Assembly (NCBI GenBank): GCA_012295275.1
Contig: CM022670.1
Coordinates: 20,010,698 to 20,070,697, forward strand
DNA length: 60,000 nucleotides
Direction: 5' to 3'
Source of the DNA: Chrysomallon squamiferum
Taxonomy: Eukaryota > Mollusca > Gastropoda > Neomphalida > Peltospiridae
Made by a program: the position numbers and the translations under genes. Each line of letters starts with the position of its first letter. Position 1 is the first letter of the stretch. The notes beneath the pieces are model-generated. The model was not told where the DNA came from. It searched no databases and saw only the letters and a program-made list of their open reading frames with translations. Positions 14,616 to 27,500 of this stretch are shown here, piece after piece.

Positions 14616-15946
14616 CAGTATAAATAAAAGATTCATACAATAATAATATTTTTTAATAACATGTATCTATTCCATAAAAATCAATAATTGATATATGATA
14701 TATATATATATATGGATTTTTTCTAATATTATTATTATTATTATTATTATTATTTTTTTTTTTTTTTTTTTTTTTGTCTACCAAAAATGTAATATCTTAA
14801 AAATGTTTTTAAAAAAATGTTGTACACATTCGTTTGGTTGTCTAGATAATAGTATAATTTATTAGCAATCTGGAACAGCCAATCAAAATGCTCGTTTCAT
14901 CAAGGGAACCAAGTTAGATTTCATATCTTCCGAACACAAGTGTTTGGTGTCTTGTTAGCCAAAAACTCTCATGTGATCATTTACCTTGTGATCTACATTG
15001 TATGCAAAAATAAGGTATATGGAGATTTTATTATAAGTGTTTATGATTATTAGAAAGACAGTTTTTAAATTAAAAGATTATTAAATGATGAATGGCAAAA
15101 GTTCGAAGTTCGAAGTACGAAGTTCAGTTTTGAGTACATTTTGATCGACCTATGCCAGTAGTAGTAGGATACATTCTAAGTTTAAACAGTCAGAATATCC
15201 CGGTAATGATAAAATAATTTTGGACTGTATTATGCTTTAAAAGAACTTAATAACTGTTTGTACAATTTTTTATTTATTTTATTTATTTATTATTATTATT
15301 TTTTTCTTTCTGTGAACTCAAACTGGTTGTAAAAAAAAAAGAAAAAAAGAATCTTAATCAAATTAATGTTCATTAATTCATGTATATTCAGTTTATTGTA
15401 AATAAATTCTAACAATACTCTTGGCTGTTTAAACTGATGTTGAGGTTTACTGTGGTTTTAAGTCATGTGGAAACAATTCATCTTTATATAAATTAGCGTG
15501 TGTCAAAATTTACACAAAACCTGGGTAGATAACTTTTACAAGTTTAAAAAGGAATAGTTTTAATATAGATGAAAATGGGTATTCTTTGATTTTCAAGAAC
15601 AAAAGTACCAAAGTGGTCACAGTGAGTTAAAACAAAAGTGTAAAAACAAGTGTTGATCATGAGATGATGTGGTACATGAGTTGTTTTATCAGTTAAGATC
15701 ATCTTGACAAGATTAGAGGCTAACTATTCATTATTCCTCTGTGACAAATCTGCTTCTATAAAGATAGTAATAATATTATCCTATATAACTACATTTAAAT
15801 AAATACAAGTTTTTTTATTTCAAAAAATGTTTCAGATGACACTCATTAGGTAATGTATAACTCACATAATAAAAACATGTATATCATATTGTATCCTCAT
15901 CCAGGATTACTGAATTCTATTTATTTATTTATTTATTTATTAATTA

Positions 15947-15979
<33 letters not shown>

Positions 15980-16068
15980 TTACTTTTATTTTTATTTTCA
16001 CTTCTGTATTGTCATTAATAATACTATCTTTGAAATGATCATTAAAATTCCCAATTAATTAAATACAC

Positions 16069-16112
<44 letters not shown>

Positions 16113-19098
16113 ACAGTTAAGTATGAATTAGATTTTGGTGATGTAATTCTAAACTAATGGTAATTTTAGATATTTAATTTTACTCACCTGTTCAAAACTT
16201 TTGTTGTTGATTTTGGTTGATGCAGCATATAATAATTTGATTGCCATACATCTGACAGCTGGTGCAGACTGTATGCATTATTCACATCAGGCTAAGTTTT
16301 GTAAATTATAGAGCATATGTCATAGAGGAGTGGCTGTAGGCCATAAAGTATAAATTATAAACAGCCTTTATGAAATGTAAACATAATGGCACCTGTACTT
16401 AAAAATATATTTTTATTGTTTTAGATCAATTATATTCATTTATTTATTCATTTATTATTTTTTTTACATATATAATTCTCATGTTATATAGGAAATAGGC
16501 CCCCTATAACACGAACGAATAAAATAATTTTTAATATTTTCTTATTAACAGGTCTTGCTCAGTGTTCAGAACTGTGTTGGCAGTTAAGAGGGTTAGCAGG
16601 TAAACGGCAGGTGAAAAACGCAAAATTGGCTTTGCAGCACAATATTGGTCTTGGGGGAGCAGCAGTAGTTACTATTTATAGAATGGGTTTTCCAGAATAT
16701 CAAAGGTGAGAATACAACAACAAGAACATGATGCTTTAAAAAAATAATTTTTATTTATATATGTATATATTCTGTGTATAGAGTTTTAGTACATTTTGTA
16801 TTATTTACATCTGAAAAAAACAAAATTATAAAAAATTAAATAAAGAATTGTTAAAGCCTTAGTTATTGAGTTCTTATATTTAGGGCACAGTAAATGGATT
16901 TTAATAAAAATTAAAGGTAAATTTATATATTCCATTTTATTCATGGTTCATTAAAAATTGTGTATTGGTGTCAAATTTTGAAAGTTTTTTTTTTAATTTT
17001 TAATATTTAAAAAGTATATATATGTTGTTTAACTTTTTTTTTTATTTTTTTTTATTTTGTGGTTTGTTTCCCCCCAATCCAAATAATTGCTAGAAAAAAA
17101 AACAAAAAAAACTCAACAACAAACAATAATGATATTTTATTATAATAAGATAGTTTTATTTTAATTTTTTAAAATTATTTTATTTAGAGCCAAAATAACA
17201 AATGTAGGTGTTAGTGCTTCTGTGAAAGAGGAAGACTTTAAGTCTGTCAAGATATTCAGCATGATCAAAGATGCATTTAACAGTGTAAGGAGTTTTTTTC
17301 ACATCCCAAATTTATTTGTAATATTTTCCCTATACTTCTATATCATTTTCCCCCATCTCTCTTTACCTCAGTCATTTTTTATTTTTTTCTTCATCTTCTC
17401 TTTCTCTGTACACTTGTCTCACCATATTTAGATGGTTGTTTAATAAAATGAATAATGAGAATAATTTGGGTAGGAAAGCATATATAATTTTGTTTGATAC
17501 TACTGTACCTCTCAAAAACACCCATGGATATCTTTTTAGGATGTTTATATTTTTATGATCAAATTTTATTTAAACCTTTTTTCTTTAAAAAACAAAAAAT
17601 AGGATGGTGCAAATCTGGTTAAGAAGATAAATGGAATAATGTGCTTCAAGGTAAAGGATGCTAATGGTAAAGAAGGCATTTGGTATGTGGATGCTAAGAA
17701 TGGAAATGGATCAGTAAGCTTTGGTGGCAATGGTGAGTGGAAAACTCAGGGTCACACAGTACAAAAATTATTGATATAGTCTATATCTGAAAAATGCTAA
17801 TTAAAATTATTTTTCTTTTCATTTGATGAATGTAACCAAGACACTTATAAAGGATTAATCCAGAGACAGTTCTGTGGCAGTGGATGGAATGTAAAACAGC
17901 ACATAGACTAAAGAGTAGTTGATTCCACAAACGACTCTGCCTTGGATTTGTTTTTGTTTTTTCATTGTGGAATAATGAATTGTAATGTATGTAAACGCAT
18001 TCGTTCAGTATTTACATTCAAAATGAAGTGGACTCTGAATAAATTTGATTTACTTGTGGGTTATGAAATAGGTCTCAATAAACAGATTACTTCCAGAGTT
18101 ATGGTTCTTGCTCATTCATGCAAAAATGCAAAATATAGAGTTTTACTTAGAGGTGATCTGATGAAACTACTCCAGCATGAAAATTTTAATGTTCAAATAT
18201 TATAAAGTCAACAATTACAGCTATATGTTACTGTAAAATCAGGCAGTTTTACACAGAGAAGACAAGATAAACAGTCTTTTTGAATTTTGTTATATCTTTA
18301 CTGATTGTTAAGTAATAATTGTTCTTCTTTTTTAACTAGTGAAACCAGATGCGACAATCAGCATGACAGATGAAGACCTTGTTGCCTTTATGACAGGAAA
18401 ACTTAATCCACAGCAAGTAGGTGGAATAATCATATCTTTAATACATTAGTAGCAAGTATAATAGTACAGCTGCTTCCTCTTTGGGATGCACCTTTACTGC
18501 AGCTCAGGTGTTTGGCTGCTTCTTTCTTAGCAAATGGTAGTGAGCAGTGATTGCTCTAGTATGATTTAAAGGGTACAAAACATTATCTAAATATATTCAA
18601 CATACCTCATGATTAAGGTATTTTTTGTTTGTTTTTTTGTTTACTAATCTTAATAAAAAAAATAGTACAATTTAAATATATCTGGTAGCTATAAACTTTC
18701 ATGACATCAGAACAGAAAATGAATTGCTGCAGTATGTTTTGAATCATAGTTCTTAATATCATTATATACAATTTTCTTTATGTTATCTTAAAATATTGTT
18801 TACAAAAATGAGGTTATTTATAATCTAATCAGTAATATATTTCAGTCACTTGAGTTTTGTAATTTATTAACATCAATTAAAAGTAATAATATTTGCTGTT
18901 ATGTTTAAAAAAATAAAAGCTGTTTTGACATTAATTTTGATTACTTTAATGTATATCAATTTTTAATAGGCTGTTTCTTACATTTAATTTAATTTTATTA
19001 TCTTTCAGGCATTTTTCCAAGGTAGACTGAAAATGTCTGGTGACATGAGACTTTTAATTAAAGCGAAAGAATTGAAATTAAAGCAGGCAAAGCTGTGA
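6666..19098 (+). CDS. SCP2: Sterol carrier protein X / SCP2 (peroxisomal 3-ketoacyl-CoA thiolase fused to SCP2 domain), 18 coding exons
   Basis: Peroxisomal thiolase for branched-chain and bile-acid-type 3-oxoacyl-CoAs (family knowledge), fused to a lipid-transfer SCP2 domain. Exons: 6666-6716, 7216-7273, 7989-8060, 8517-8581, 8793-8856, 9046-9110, 9426 or 9429-9552, 9961-10024, 10450-10534, 10671-10821, 11357-11408, 12530-12625, 14123-14230, 16552-16705, 17188-17284, 17603-17732, 18340-18416, 19009-19098; all introns GT-AG. About 534 residues, near the usual 547. Seen: nucleophile motif NACSTG (Cys about residue 87, exon 5), ELHDCF (about 295-300, exon 12), [10 protein letters not shown] (His about 347, exon 13), [10 protein letters not shown] (exon 14), then the SCP2 domain (about 420-534) ending in the PTS1 tripeptide AKL. 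The start is the first ATG before conserved [11 protein letters not shown]. Oddity: exon 8 ends with two bases of a codon, but exon 9 as spliced at 10450 needs one base before its conserved frame, so the model is 1 nt out there (see findings). Identity is very secure; that junction is not. Confidence 0.95.
10847..10884. repeat. (ATT)n microsatellite, SCP2 intron 10
   Basis: About 12 att units, 25 bp after the exon 10 donor. Confidence 0.9.
11752..11958 (-). pseudogene. hAT-type transposase C-terminal (dimerisation domain) relic in SCP2 intron 11
   Basis: Antisense to SCP2, a 68-codon open stretch carries [19 protein letters not shown] followed by [15 protein letters not shown], the usual shape of the hAT C-terminal dimerisation domain (ERGFS..N.IK.K.R..M...L..L..I...GP). 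An in-frame stop lies just upstream and no BED zinc finger or catalytic part is visible, so this is a fragment. Neither terminal inverted repeats nor a target duplication were identified. Intron 11 is otherwise featureless. Confidence 0.7.
12626..14122 (+). other. SCP2 intron 12
   Basis: 1.5 kb of AT-rich sequence with a (ATT)n tract. The short frames are not supported by any recognisable domain. Confidence 0.8.
13990..14037. repeat. (ATT)n microsatellite, SCP2 intron 12
   Basis: About 15 att units in the 1.5-kb intron 12, which otherwise shows only AT-rich low-complexity sequence. Confidence 0.9.
14578..14617. repeat. (AGT)n microsatellite, SCP2 intron 13
   Basis: About 12 agt units. Confidence 0.9.
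16065..16109. repeat. (AC)n microsatellite, SCP2 intron 13
   Basis: About 20 ac units with one gc interruption. Confidence 0.95.
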
Positions 19099-19659
19099 CC
19101 ATACTACATCCCAGATGTTTGTGTGTGTGGATTTTAAAAATATTTTTGGTGATTTGGTGTCCAATCAGATAATGAAAGATATCTGTGATGTGTCAGAATA
19201 GAAATAACAACACACTATAATTTTTGCTATTTCAGTTACCAAATAATTACTAATTACTAATTTCTGTTTTTATACTTACAAAAATTATTCATAACTGGAA
19301 ATATATGTTTACCTTCTCATGATTAAGGTTTGATAATATTTTTTTTTTTTGCATTTAAATTTAATAAGTATATGTCATCACATTCATTATTAAAGAAATG
19401 TTGATTTATTATTATTATTTTTGGAATTGTATTGCTATTTTAATGTTAAATAAGATGTAAAACTGTTAAAATAACAATTACTTATTGAAAAACTAATCTA
19501 TAAAAAATATACATTTAAATATTTAAATATCTATCCAAAAGATCCAGTTATGTAGTTTTTGTACTTCAAACAATTATATTTGAGAAATCTTATCAAAGAT
19601 AAAGTAAACTGAAAGTAACTGAAGTTACTTAAATAATTTTCACCACTGAAAAATACATG

Positions 19660-19665
19660 AATAAA
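19660..19665 (+). terminator. Candidate polyadenylation signal of SCP2
   Basis: AATAAA about 560 bp after the SCP2 stop. In DNA this AT-rich the hexamer is expected by chance, so this is only one candidate. Confidence 0.25.
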
Positions 19666-20158
19666 ATTTAACAAAAAATAACAAATGATTGTTTTATGGT
19701 GGTGATGTTATTTTTTTATATATTTATTTTTTTCAAATGAAAATAGCAATTAGAAAAAAGGTTAATATTTTAGAAATGAGTTTTATTTATTAAACTGTAG
19801 TTTTCATACTTTAAAGAAAATGGTTGTGTGTGCATTCTGTTACTGTTATCATTATTTGTTACAAAATACAGTATTTTCAAACAGCATGCTCTTGAAATCT
19901 GTGTGCATTAAAAAGGTATTATTTTTTATATATTGATCAAGGTGATCACAAGTAGAAAGAATGTGTATATGTTTTTGTACATTCCTTCAGTTCAAATTCA
20001 AATTAATAGACAATTGCTGATTTAAAAAACAAATCAGAATTAAAGTAATTTCTGTAAATGACATTCAGTGTTTAATTGCAAATGTATTTTTGGAGGCATA
20101 ATTTTTGTTTAGAGATTTGTTTATGATAATGATTATTGTTATTATTTGACTTTTTTAC

Positions 20159-20159
<1 letters not shown>

Positions 20160-20217
<58 letters not shown>
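20160..20217. repeat. (ATT)n microsatellite downstream of SCP2
   Basis: About 19 att units. Its Leu-rich frame is not a gene. Confidence 0.95.
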
Positions 20218-20218
<1 letters not shown>

Positions 20219-23200
20219 TTTTTTTAAATTTCATATATATATATTAAGCATTTTGCTTTATTATTATTTTTTTTTCTATCTCTCCTGCTTCAATTTAATT
20301 TGTATAGACTTTCATTTATTATTTTTTGCAGTTGAACAGATCATATTCTTTTTAACACTGTAGCCTTTACAGAACATCTTCCTTTATTATAATGGTATCC
20401 ATTAATATAATTTGTGTAAATTATGTTATCTACATTTTACAAACTATTAACAGTTAACCTTTGTAAATCATTCTATTAAAACAATGTAGGAGTTGTTTTC
20501 CAAGTGTTTGTAGGAAAAGAAAATCTAATAATAATATATTTTTGTGATGAAATTAAGTTACCTTCCTTAATATTACATTTTAAAATGAAAATATTGTGTG
20601 TATATCAATAATTTTGTTTCATAACTTGTTATAACCTGGAAATTAATCTTTTTATTTATGCAGTTTACAGTGCTCTAGAAATCTTTGCAAAGACTGAAAG
20701 TTTTTTAAGCAGGTTTTGTATCTGGTCTCTGTATTTTATTTACCAGTTGTACATTTTCACAATGTATTTGAGATGTGGACAGACACATGCATTTGTATAT
20801 GTAAATGTGCATGCTGGAATTCTGTCTGTTTTAATTACATTTTTATAAGCATAATTCTTTGATTGTATTTTTTTTAAACTTTAGAATATAGTAGATAATG
20901 TTTTTTTTAATTTTTTTTAATTTTTTTTTTTTTTAAATATTTCAAAATGGTGATTTCTGGGGTTAATTTTAATTGGTTTAAGGTGATCATAAAATAACTT
21001 TATAAAATGAAATTGCCAATAAAATATGTTTATAATAGCATCAGATAATTTTGTTGTCATTTTAATATAGACATTTTTTTATATATATATATATATATTT
21101 TTTTTGTAGACACATTGTGGCAGTCAGTTTAAAACACAAATTAAGCTACTGGAAGTTTTCCAAAGAAGAATGCATACATTAATGTGAATCATCCAAATTT
21201 CATGAACATTTCTTTTTTTTAATTTTTTTTATTATGTTGTTGTTGCTTAAACTTATAAATCTAGGGCTTTCAAATAATTATAGCATATCATAATCACATC
21301 AAGACAACATTAAATAAAATTTTCAATACTAATTTTTGAGATATTGTTTACAGCATCAGTCCTTAAGACCATGCCCCAAGCCTTCTTTACTTGAAGGGCT
21401 TGGTATGTAGTGTACTTTCATGATTACTGGAAAGTAAGTATGAAAGACCCATTGGTATGAATCATTAAGGAATATGTCATGAAATGGCAACGTTGTGTAT
21501 GAAACATTTAAAATCAAGAATTGTCAGAATTTTTTAGCTAGCCTTGAAATGTGACAATTTTTTATATTTTTTTATGGAAAAGATTATCAAAATACCTTGT
21601 GTAATGACTGTAAACACACAAAATCACAAATTTACTATGCTGAAAATTCTTCTGAAGGAAGTTTCTGATAATGTTACTTGTTGCTCACAATTTTCCATAA
21701 GTAATGAATATTCAATGCCTGAGTTTATCATTATGGTATCAAAATGGAACTTAATGTATAAGCAATAAAACAGATAGTCAAACTCACTACATATAAAATG
21801 CAATTAAATCCCTAATTCAAAACGCAGGATCATATGTATTCATTACACATAACCAAATAGAAAAAAACACTTCCATGAATAAGTATCTATTACAATGAAT
21901 AAACATTAAATGTATCACATGTTATGGAATGTTGGATTTATTTACAAATGATTTTATAATCATTTATTTAAGCATATATTTTCTCCTGATATAAACATGT
22001 ACAAAAATATATAATCATACAGAATATCTATATCAAAGCATATTTACTTTCTAAATATCAATTAAGATACATATTTATAACCTTTAACAGACCACTGTAA
22101 TTTATAAAATAAAATGTACATTAGCATAAAAGCTGTATATTGTGAAGGCTCAACAGTGACTCATAATTTCAGTTTTATAAGCTATGTAATAATAGCTATA
22201 ATTATCCAATCAAGGGGAAAACAAGATGAATAATATTGATAGCACTTTATATAGAAATGAATTTCTTGGCATATTAAAGTTTATAAAGGATGTAATTACT
22301 TCAGTACTAATTGCAAATAATAGATGTTTGAAAATATGTATATTATTACTATTAACAGCAGTAGCAACAGTAATGAAGGCTATAGACAGCATAGTTCTAT
22401 AATGCTATTTCTAATAAACATTTTTTTAAAGTTACTTTATAAACTGTCTTCTCTTCTTAAGTCCGTTACCGAATTCTTTAACCATAATTTGATACCAGAC
22501 TTAATATTCTGAATGTACTTATTCCCTTTAGAAAAATCCTGTGTATAAACATAATTTACAAAGCCCCCCCCCAATCTACCACATGATAATGAAAAATAAG
22601 ATGAAAACCATTTTTTAATAAAAACAAGGATGAATTTAATATGAATGCATTAAATACACTTAAGCTGTGATATTTTCATAAAACACTATTTATAAAAAGT
22701 TAATAAAATGTGTGGAATGTGATCATGAATACTTATTATGAAAGTATCGTACACTAAATTTACTTAAAAAATGTATTTAATGTCATTTTAAAAAAAATAA
22801 AATAAAATGACTGTGAAATGTTCCATTTAAGTATGGTCAGTTTTTATCAATAAATATAAAAAATATAATTAAGATTTTCCCAATATACATTTAAAAGAAT
22901 ACTTTGCTGATAACCTGTGTTTTTGAAATAATTTCACTAAATATCTTAGTTCAAAATATTAAAAGAGTGAAGCCAGATTTGGTTAAAAAAAAGAGTCAAA
23001 TTATTAAAATCCTAACTAATTTGCAATTGGAAAACATACAGCTCTGTTTTTAATTTAATTTAATGAATTTTTCTTTTTGGCTTTCTATAAATCAGTTTTT
23101 TCATTATTATTATTATTTTTTTTTTAATTTCATTACAAAACAGTACAAGTTATCTCTATGAAATTAATTTATTTTTAGTATTGCAGTCTAAAGTAAAATT

Positions 23201-23594
23201 TAAAAAAAGATGTGGTTTAGATTTCTGATACTGTTCTTTTCATATACTCTATTTTATTATTTTTTAAAAGGTATTTTATATTGGAAGTAGAAAATATACT
23301 AAAATGTTTTATTTAAGAATCTGAATCCAAGGGTAGTTGTTTAAAATTTAGTCAAAACAAAATCATTTAATGTTTTATAAATAATATATACATTTATTTT
23401 AATATAGTTCAGCTGTTGCAAACTTGCAAGTAAGGAGCTATGTTTAATGTAATACTTAGTTTATCTATTCACTTGGTATTAAGATGGTCTTACAAAATTT
23501 GAAGATGTTAAAGGAAATTCATAGTTAGCTTGATAATGCAGACAAAACTGTTTTTTTCATTGGACATTGTTATAACTACAATACATCAGATCAA

Positions 23595-26169
23595 CTATAA
23601 ATGTTTTACATTCAATTCATCTATCACAGCTGTTCTTTTGTTATCGTCAATTCTTAATATGAATGGATGTTCCTTGCCTCCTATATCAGGTGGAATGCTG
23701 ACTCTAAGCTCTGCATGCACTTCTTTATCTGGTCTGACACTCTCTAAAGTATGACACTCGTGTAACACATTTACCTGAAACACAACCTCATTAACTGCAT
23801 CCTTTACACTGAAGCGAAAACAGTTGGCTGAACTGGGTGTTATTTTTGTTGACTTGGTAAAATCTTTCACTTCAAGATTGCTTCCAGTCACAACAATATC
23901 TCCATTGACTCCCAAGAAACAACGAATACCAACAATTTCTTCAAAATTTTTGTAAACTGTAGGTCTTAAATAGATATCTAATCCAGTCCTCATATTTTCC
24001 TGAGTTCTGTTTTTCCTGTTCAGGAACTGAACTCGTCCATTGAGTGATAGCATGGGAGTAGGTCTGTATCTACTTTTGCTTACTGTATAAACAATAGGAC
24101 TGTTTAAAACAAGAGCTTCTGTACTGCCAAGAATAGAATTCTTTTCCATGTAGAATCCCATTTTCAGCCATGCACCTGGATGAAACATAACCTCATCCCT
24201 TTTTCTTACAAGAGGGTTTAACTTTTCTTGAGAAAAGTGTCGATACTTTTTCAAGTGACCCTGCAGGTCAGTGTGATCAAGATCAAAGTATAACTCATTG
24301 GGAGGAAATCGGTAGGACACATACATTAAATTCTGGAAGTCTGGAAGATCACCATCAGCATGCCAAACCATAAGGGCAGAATGAGAAACTACATCAGTAA
24401 GCCATTTAAGTTGAGGTACTGAGTTATGAATCAGTGACAGTCTGGCCTGAAAGATTATAGGCTGATCACCTACATCCCATTTCTCAACAAGTTCATACAT
24501 ATCCATCACCATATCCCAAGAGTAGCCACTCTGACTTAGGTCTGTGTGTATCCCTGATGTCCAACCTAAAGATAAAGTACACCTTGGGAAAAGACGTTTC
24601 ATTGTACGGAAGAAACGTGTTGCATCAACAGTTGGTTTCTCTCCATGAGGTCCTTGTAATACATCTGCATGAAGCCAGACTGGAAATTTTAAAGTACTCT
24701 GAAATTAAATAAAATTTGTGCAGTAAAATCAACATAATAAAAACAAAGTTGCTAATAGAGCATACCCCCTCCGAAAAAAGAAAATACAAAAACAATTAAT
24801 AATTAAAAATAAAATATCACACAACAAATAAACAAAGAATTAAAAAATTAAATACATATAAACATATATACAACCATGGTGAGATGAGAAATATTTGTCT
24901 CCCTTTGCATTAAATATACAAAACCTTGCCAAAATAGTTTAATTAAAAATAAGAAAGACTATAAAAATGTTTAATCCTAATACAAAAAAACTAATGCCTA
25001 ATTCTGTTAATTCAAAATTTTTATGAGAAATGGTAAAAAATTAACATTTAATGTAATTTAAAAACATGATTTCAGTAAAAATTCTACAGTGAGATTAAAA
25101 CTGCAAAAAGTGAAAGTTCGTACAAATATAAATAACAGATCAGTAAATTTATAATTTGAAATGAAACTTGATACTGGTACAGAATGACAAACTATTGCAT
25201 TGTTGTTAATAATTTACACAATTTTGATTGTTTACCGTTTCTGTCATTGACACTTTTCATATTTATTTAGATTGTCAGGGTTCAATTTTCCTGTGCATAT
25301 GTGAAATAAAGGAAAACTCCATATCCTAAGACTTGTTAAATTAACAAGCAAAAGTTGGTGTGAGGCACATAAAATCCATTAACTTGTAAAATTATAAAAT
25401 GTTTTAGGTTATTAATTCATAAAGACACAACAATCTTTTTTTCATAGATTAGCTTAAATCAGTTTCCACTCTTGCATGTTTTTTTTTGTAAATTAACTTG
25501 GTATTCTTCTAATATGTGTTGATGTTTTTTAATAAACCTTTAATTTAAGATTTTTAAGACTTTTGGAATATAAAAAAGAAAATTCAGTTTTTTTTTTTTT
25601 CCAGTATTCTTACATTTATAATGAAAATTTTCTACTTTACATATAAAGTATTTTTACTTATTATTATTATTTTTAATTTTTATTTGTTACCTTGAGATTT
25701 ACATTTTTAAGTTTCTGGAGTGATATTTCCACTGAATCTATACTGCTGAAGTCCAACTTTATACCCTTAGTTCCAGATTTCAGTGCAGCCAACCATTCAT
25801 CAAGTGTAATGTCACTGTCTGTACTGGGAGGTTTGCCCATCACTGGGACCAGGGTATGAACTTTAGTACCCTGACCCCTCAAAATTATATCACCCTCTAC
25901 CATGTGAGCAGGACCTGAAAATAATACATAAATTAATGAAATAATGTATTTTTATTGATCTGATTACTGATATTTATTGATGCTATGTTTTTGTTTCTTT
26001 GGTGGTGTGTTTTTTTTTGTGGGGGTTTCCATAAAAAACTAGACTATCCTAAATTTATTATCTATGTACATACTTTAACAGATGAAAAGTTTTATTTATT
26101 TAATTTTTTTAATAGTGAACAGCTTTATATAACTCTTAACTGTAATATATAATAAGAATATATATTCTT

Positions 26170-26233
<64 letters not shown>

Positions 26234-26774
26234 GTTAGACCTTTAATGGCCTCTTCCAGTTTTGCTTGTGAATTTACTTGTCGGGCCCACAGAATTTTAC
26301 TGCCATCATCCTCTGCATCACCAAAAAACATAAGTGCATTGACATCAGGACCAATCTTTAGAAAAGGTAATCTGGGTTTCAAAAATTTTGGAATAAATCC
26401 TGAAATAAAAAATGGAAAACATAGTTTCAATTTGATGTTTAACAGGAATTAAATAGCTTTTCAAAATGAATACTGAACATCCGTACAGTTAATATTTAAT
26501 ATGACTTTTTTAGTTTTCTGCAGCTCTTTTTGCAAAACATTGTTGGGTCTGCCAGTGTTAATATTAAGCAATACAAATAAGACAAACCTCCATTAAGTTG
26601 ATACCAAACATAAATAATAAATCCAATAACCAATAGCTGGATTACTAAATATTTTTTTAAAGGTCGTCCAAACATCAGCAGGTTTGTGATTAGCGAGTTC
26701 TGATTATGGCCTTGTCGAAGCATCCTTTCCGAAGAAATAAACAAAACGCTAACTTCCGGTATTGTAAGGGACAT
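23595..26774 (-). CDS. FAM151/menorin family (DUF2181) single-pass membrane protein, 4 coding exons
   Basis: Exons in transcript order: 26774-26588, 26399-26241, 25914-25691, 24698-23595. Phases agree at every junction, giving 557 residues. Residues about 42-59 form one hydrophobic segment after a basic, short N-terminus, suggesting a type II anchor with the bulk lumenal or extracellular. The DUF2181 (menorin) domain spans about 85-330: WARQVNSQAKLEEAI, MVEGDIILRGQGTK, PPSTDSDITLDEWL, GIKLDFSSID, FPVWLHADVLQGP, TLSLGWTSG. Residues about 365-557 are a further region I cannot assign. The family resembles glycerophosphodiester-phosphodiesterase-type barrels; C. elegans MNR-1 is an extracellular dendrite-patterning cue and human FAM151A is also membrane-anchored (family knowledge). 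Human FAM151A has two DUF2181 repeats; only one is evident here. An internal Met at residue 18 is an alternative start. It converges with SCP2 and diverges from RGS22. Confidence 0.92.
24699..25690 (-). other. FAM151 intron 3
   Basis: About 1 kb of AT-rich sequence between coding exons 3 and 4, bounded by GTAACA and TTTCAG. Nothing else recognisable. Confidence 0.85.
26173..26231. repeat. (GT)n microsatellite abutting a FAM151 splice donor
   Basis: About 29 perfect gt units on the plus strand, (CA)n in the transcript, starting about 10 bp into intron 2. Confidence 0.95.
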
Positions 26775-27440
26775 AACCTAGTTTTAAAAAATTATAATAA
26801 TAGAATAAGAAATTATAATAATAAATTTTAAAAATAAACAAATAAAATAAAAGATTAAATTTATTTGATAGGAATAACGAGTAGTTCAGGGGAGTTATTT
26901 TAGTTTTTTGTCAGTGAAATTTTAGAAAATGATACCTTAATTCCTTATCCCTTCTCAGCTTCTGATGAAATTTAAAATTTATTATTACTATTATTGTTGT
27001 TGTTGTTGTTCTTGATGTTCTGATTGTATTTTCACTGTTGCTGCTGATGCACCCAACGAAAAACATTTATATATTTATTTATTGTGAAATAATCCAACGA
27101 TAAACTAAATTACATTAATACATATACAGAAATAAGGTTATTGAGTACATACACCGGTATAACTCAGTGTATCAATTACTCAACCACATTCCAACTAATA
27201 TATATCTAAAAGTCAAAAATAATAAATACAAACATTGAATGTTTGAATTTGGAACAATGTAAGCCTATAGTTTTAAAATAATTAACTATTAATAAGACTT
27301 ATATTTATCTGAAATATTTTTCTTATTTGTCTGCTTTGTTACTAATATTTTACTCCTAAAAATGTATGTAAGAACCATTTTACCACATAATAGGAAATGA
27401 AACGTATGATCTGTTTTTGTTCAGTCAAAGTATGTTAGAT

Positions 27441-27446
<6 letters not shown>

Positions 27447-27498
<52 letters not shown>
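27447..27498. repeat. (GT)n microsatellite
   Basis: About 26 gt units in the FAM151-RGS22 intergenic region. Confidence 0.95.

Positions 27499-27500
<2 letters not shown>

Larger units (their letters stand above)
14231..16551 (+). other. SCP2 intron 13 (largest)
   Basis: 2.3 kb with (AGT)n, (ATT)n, poly-T and (AC)n tracts. A less AT-rich stretch at about 14860-15200 contains ccaatcaaaatg and a short ttcgaag tandem (about 15101-15122). No coding sequence was seen. Confidence 0.75.
19099..23594. other. 3' UTRs and spacer between convergent SCP2 and FAM151
   Basis: 4.5 kb of AT-rich DNA with one (ATT)n tract and an imperfect hairpin at 21376-21403. The untranslated ends of both genes must lie here but cannot be delimited from sequence. 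No gene seen. Confidence 0.7.

Noticed and set aside
17942-18205. 87-codon frame in SCP2 intron 16
   Set aside because: No recognisable domain and no splice support; length is within chance for the window. Complete intron borders flank it.
21544-21768. 74-codon frame downstream of SCP2
   Set aside because: No recognisable motif, and AT-rich codon content like the surrounding noncoding DNA.
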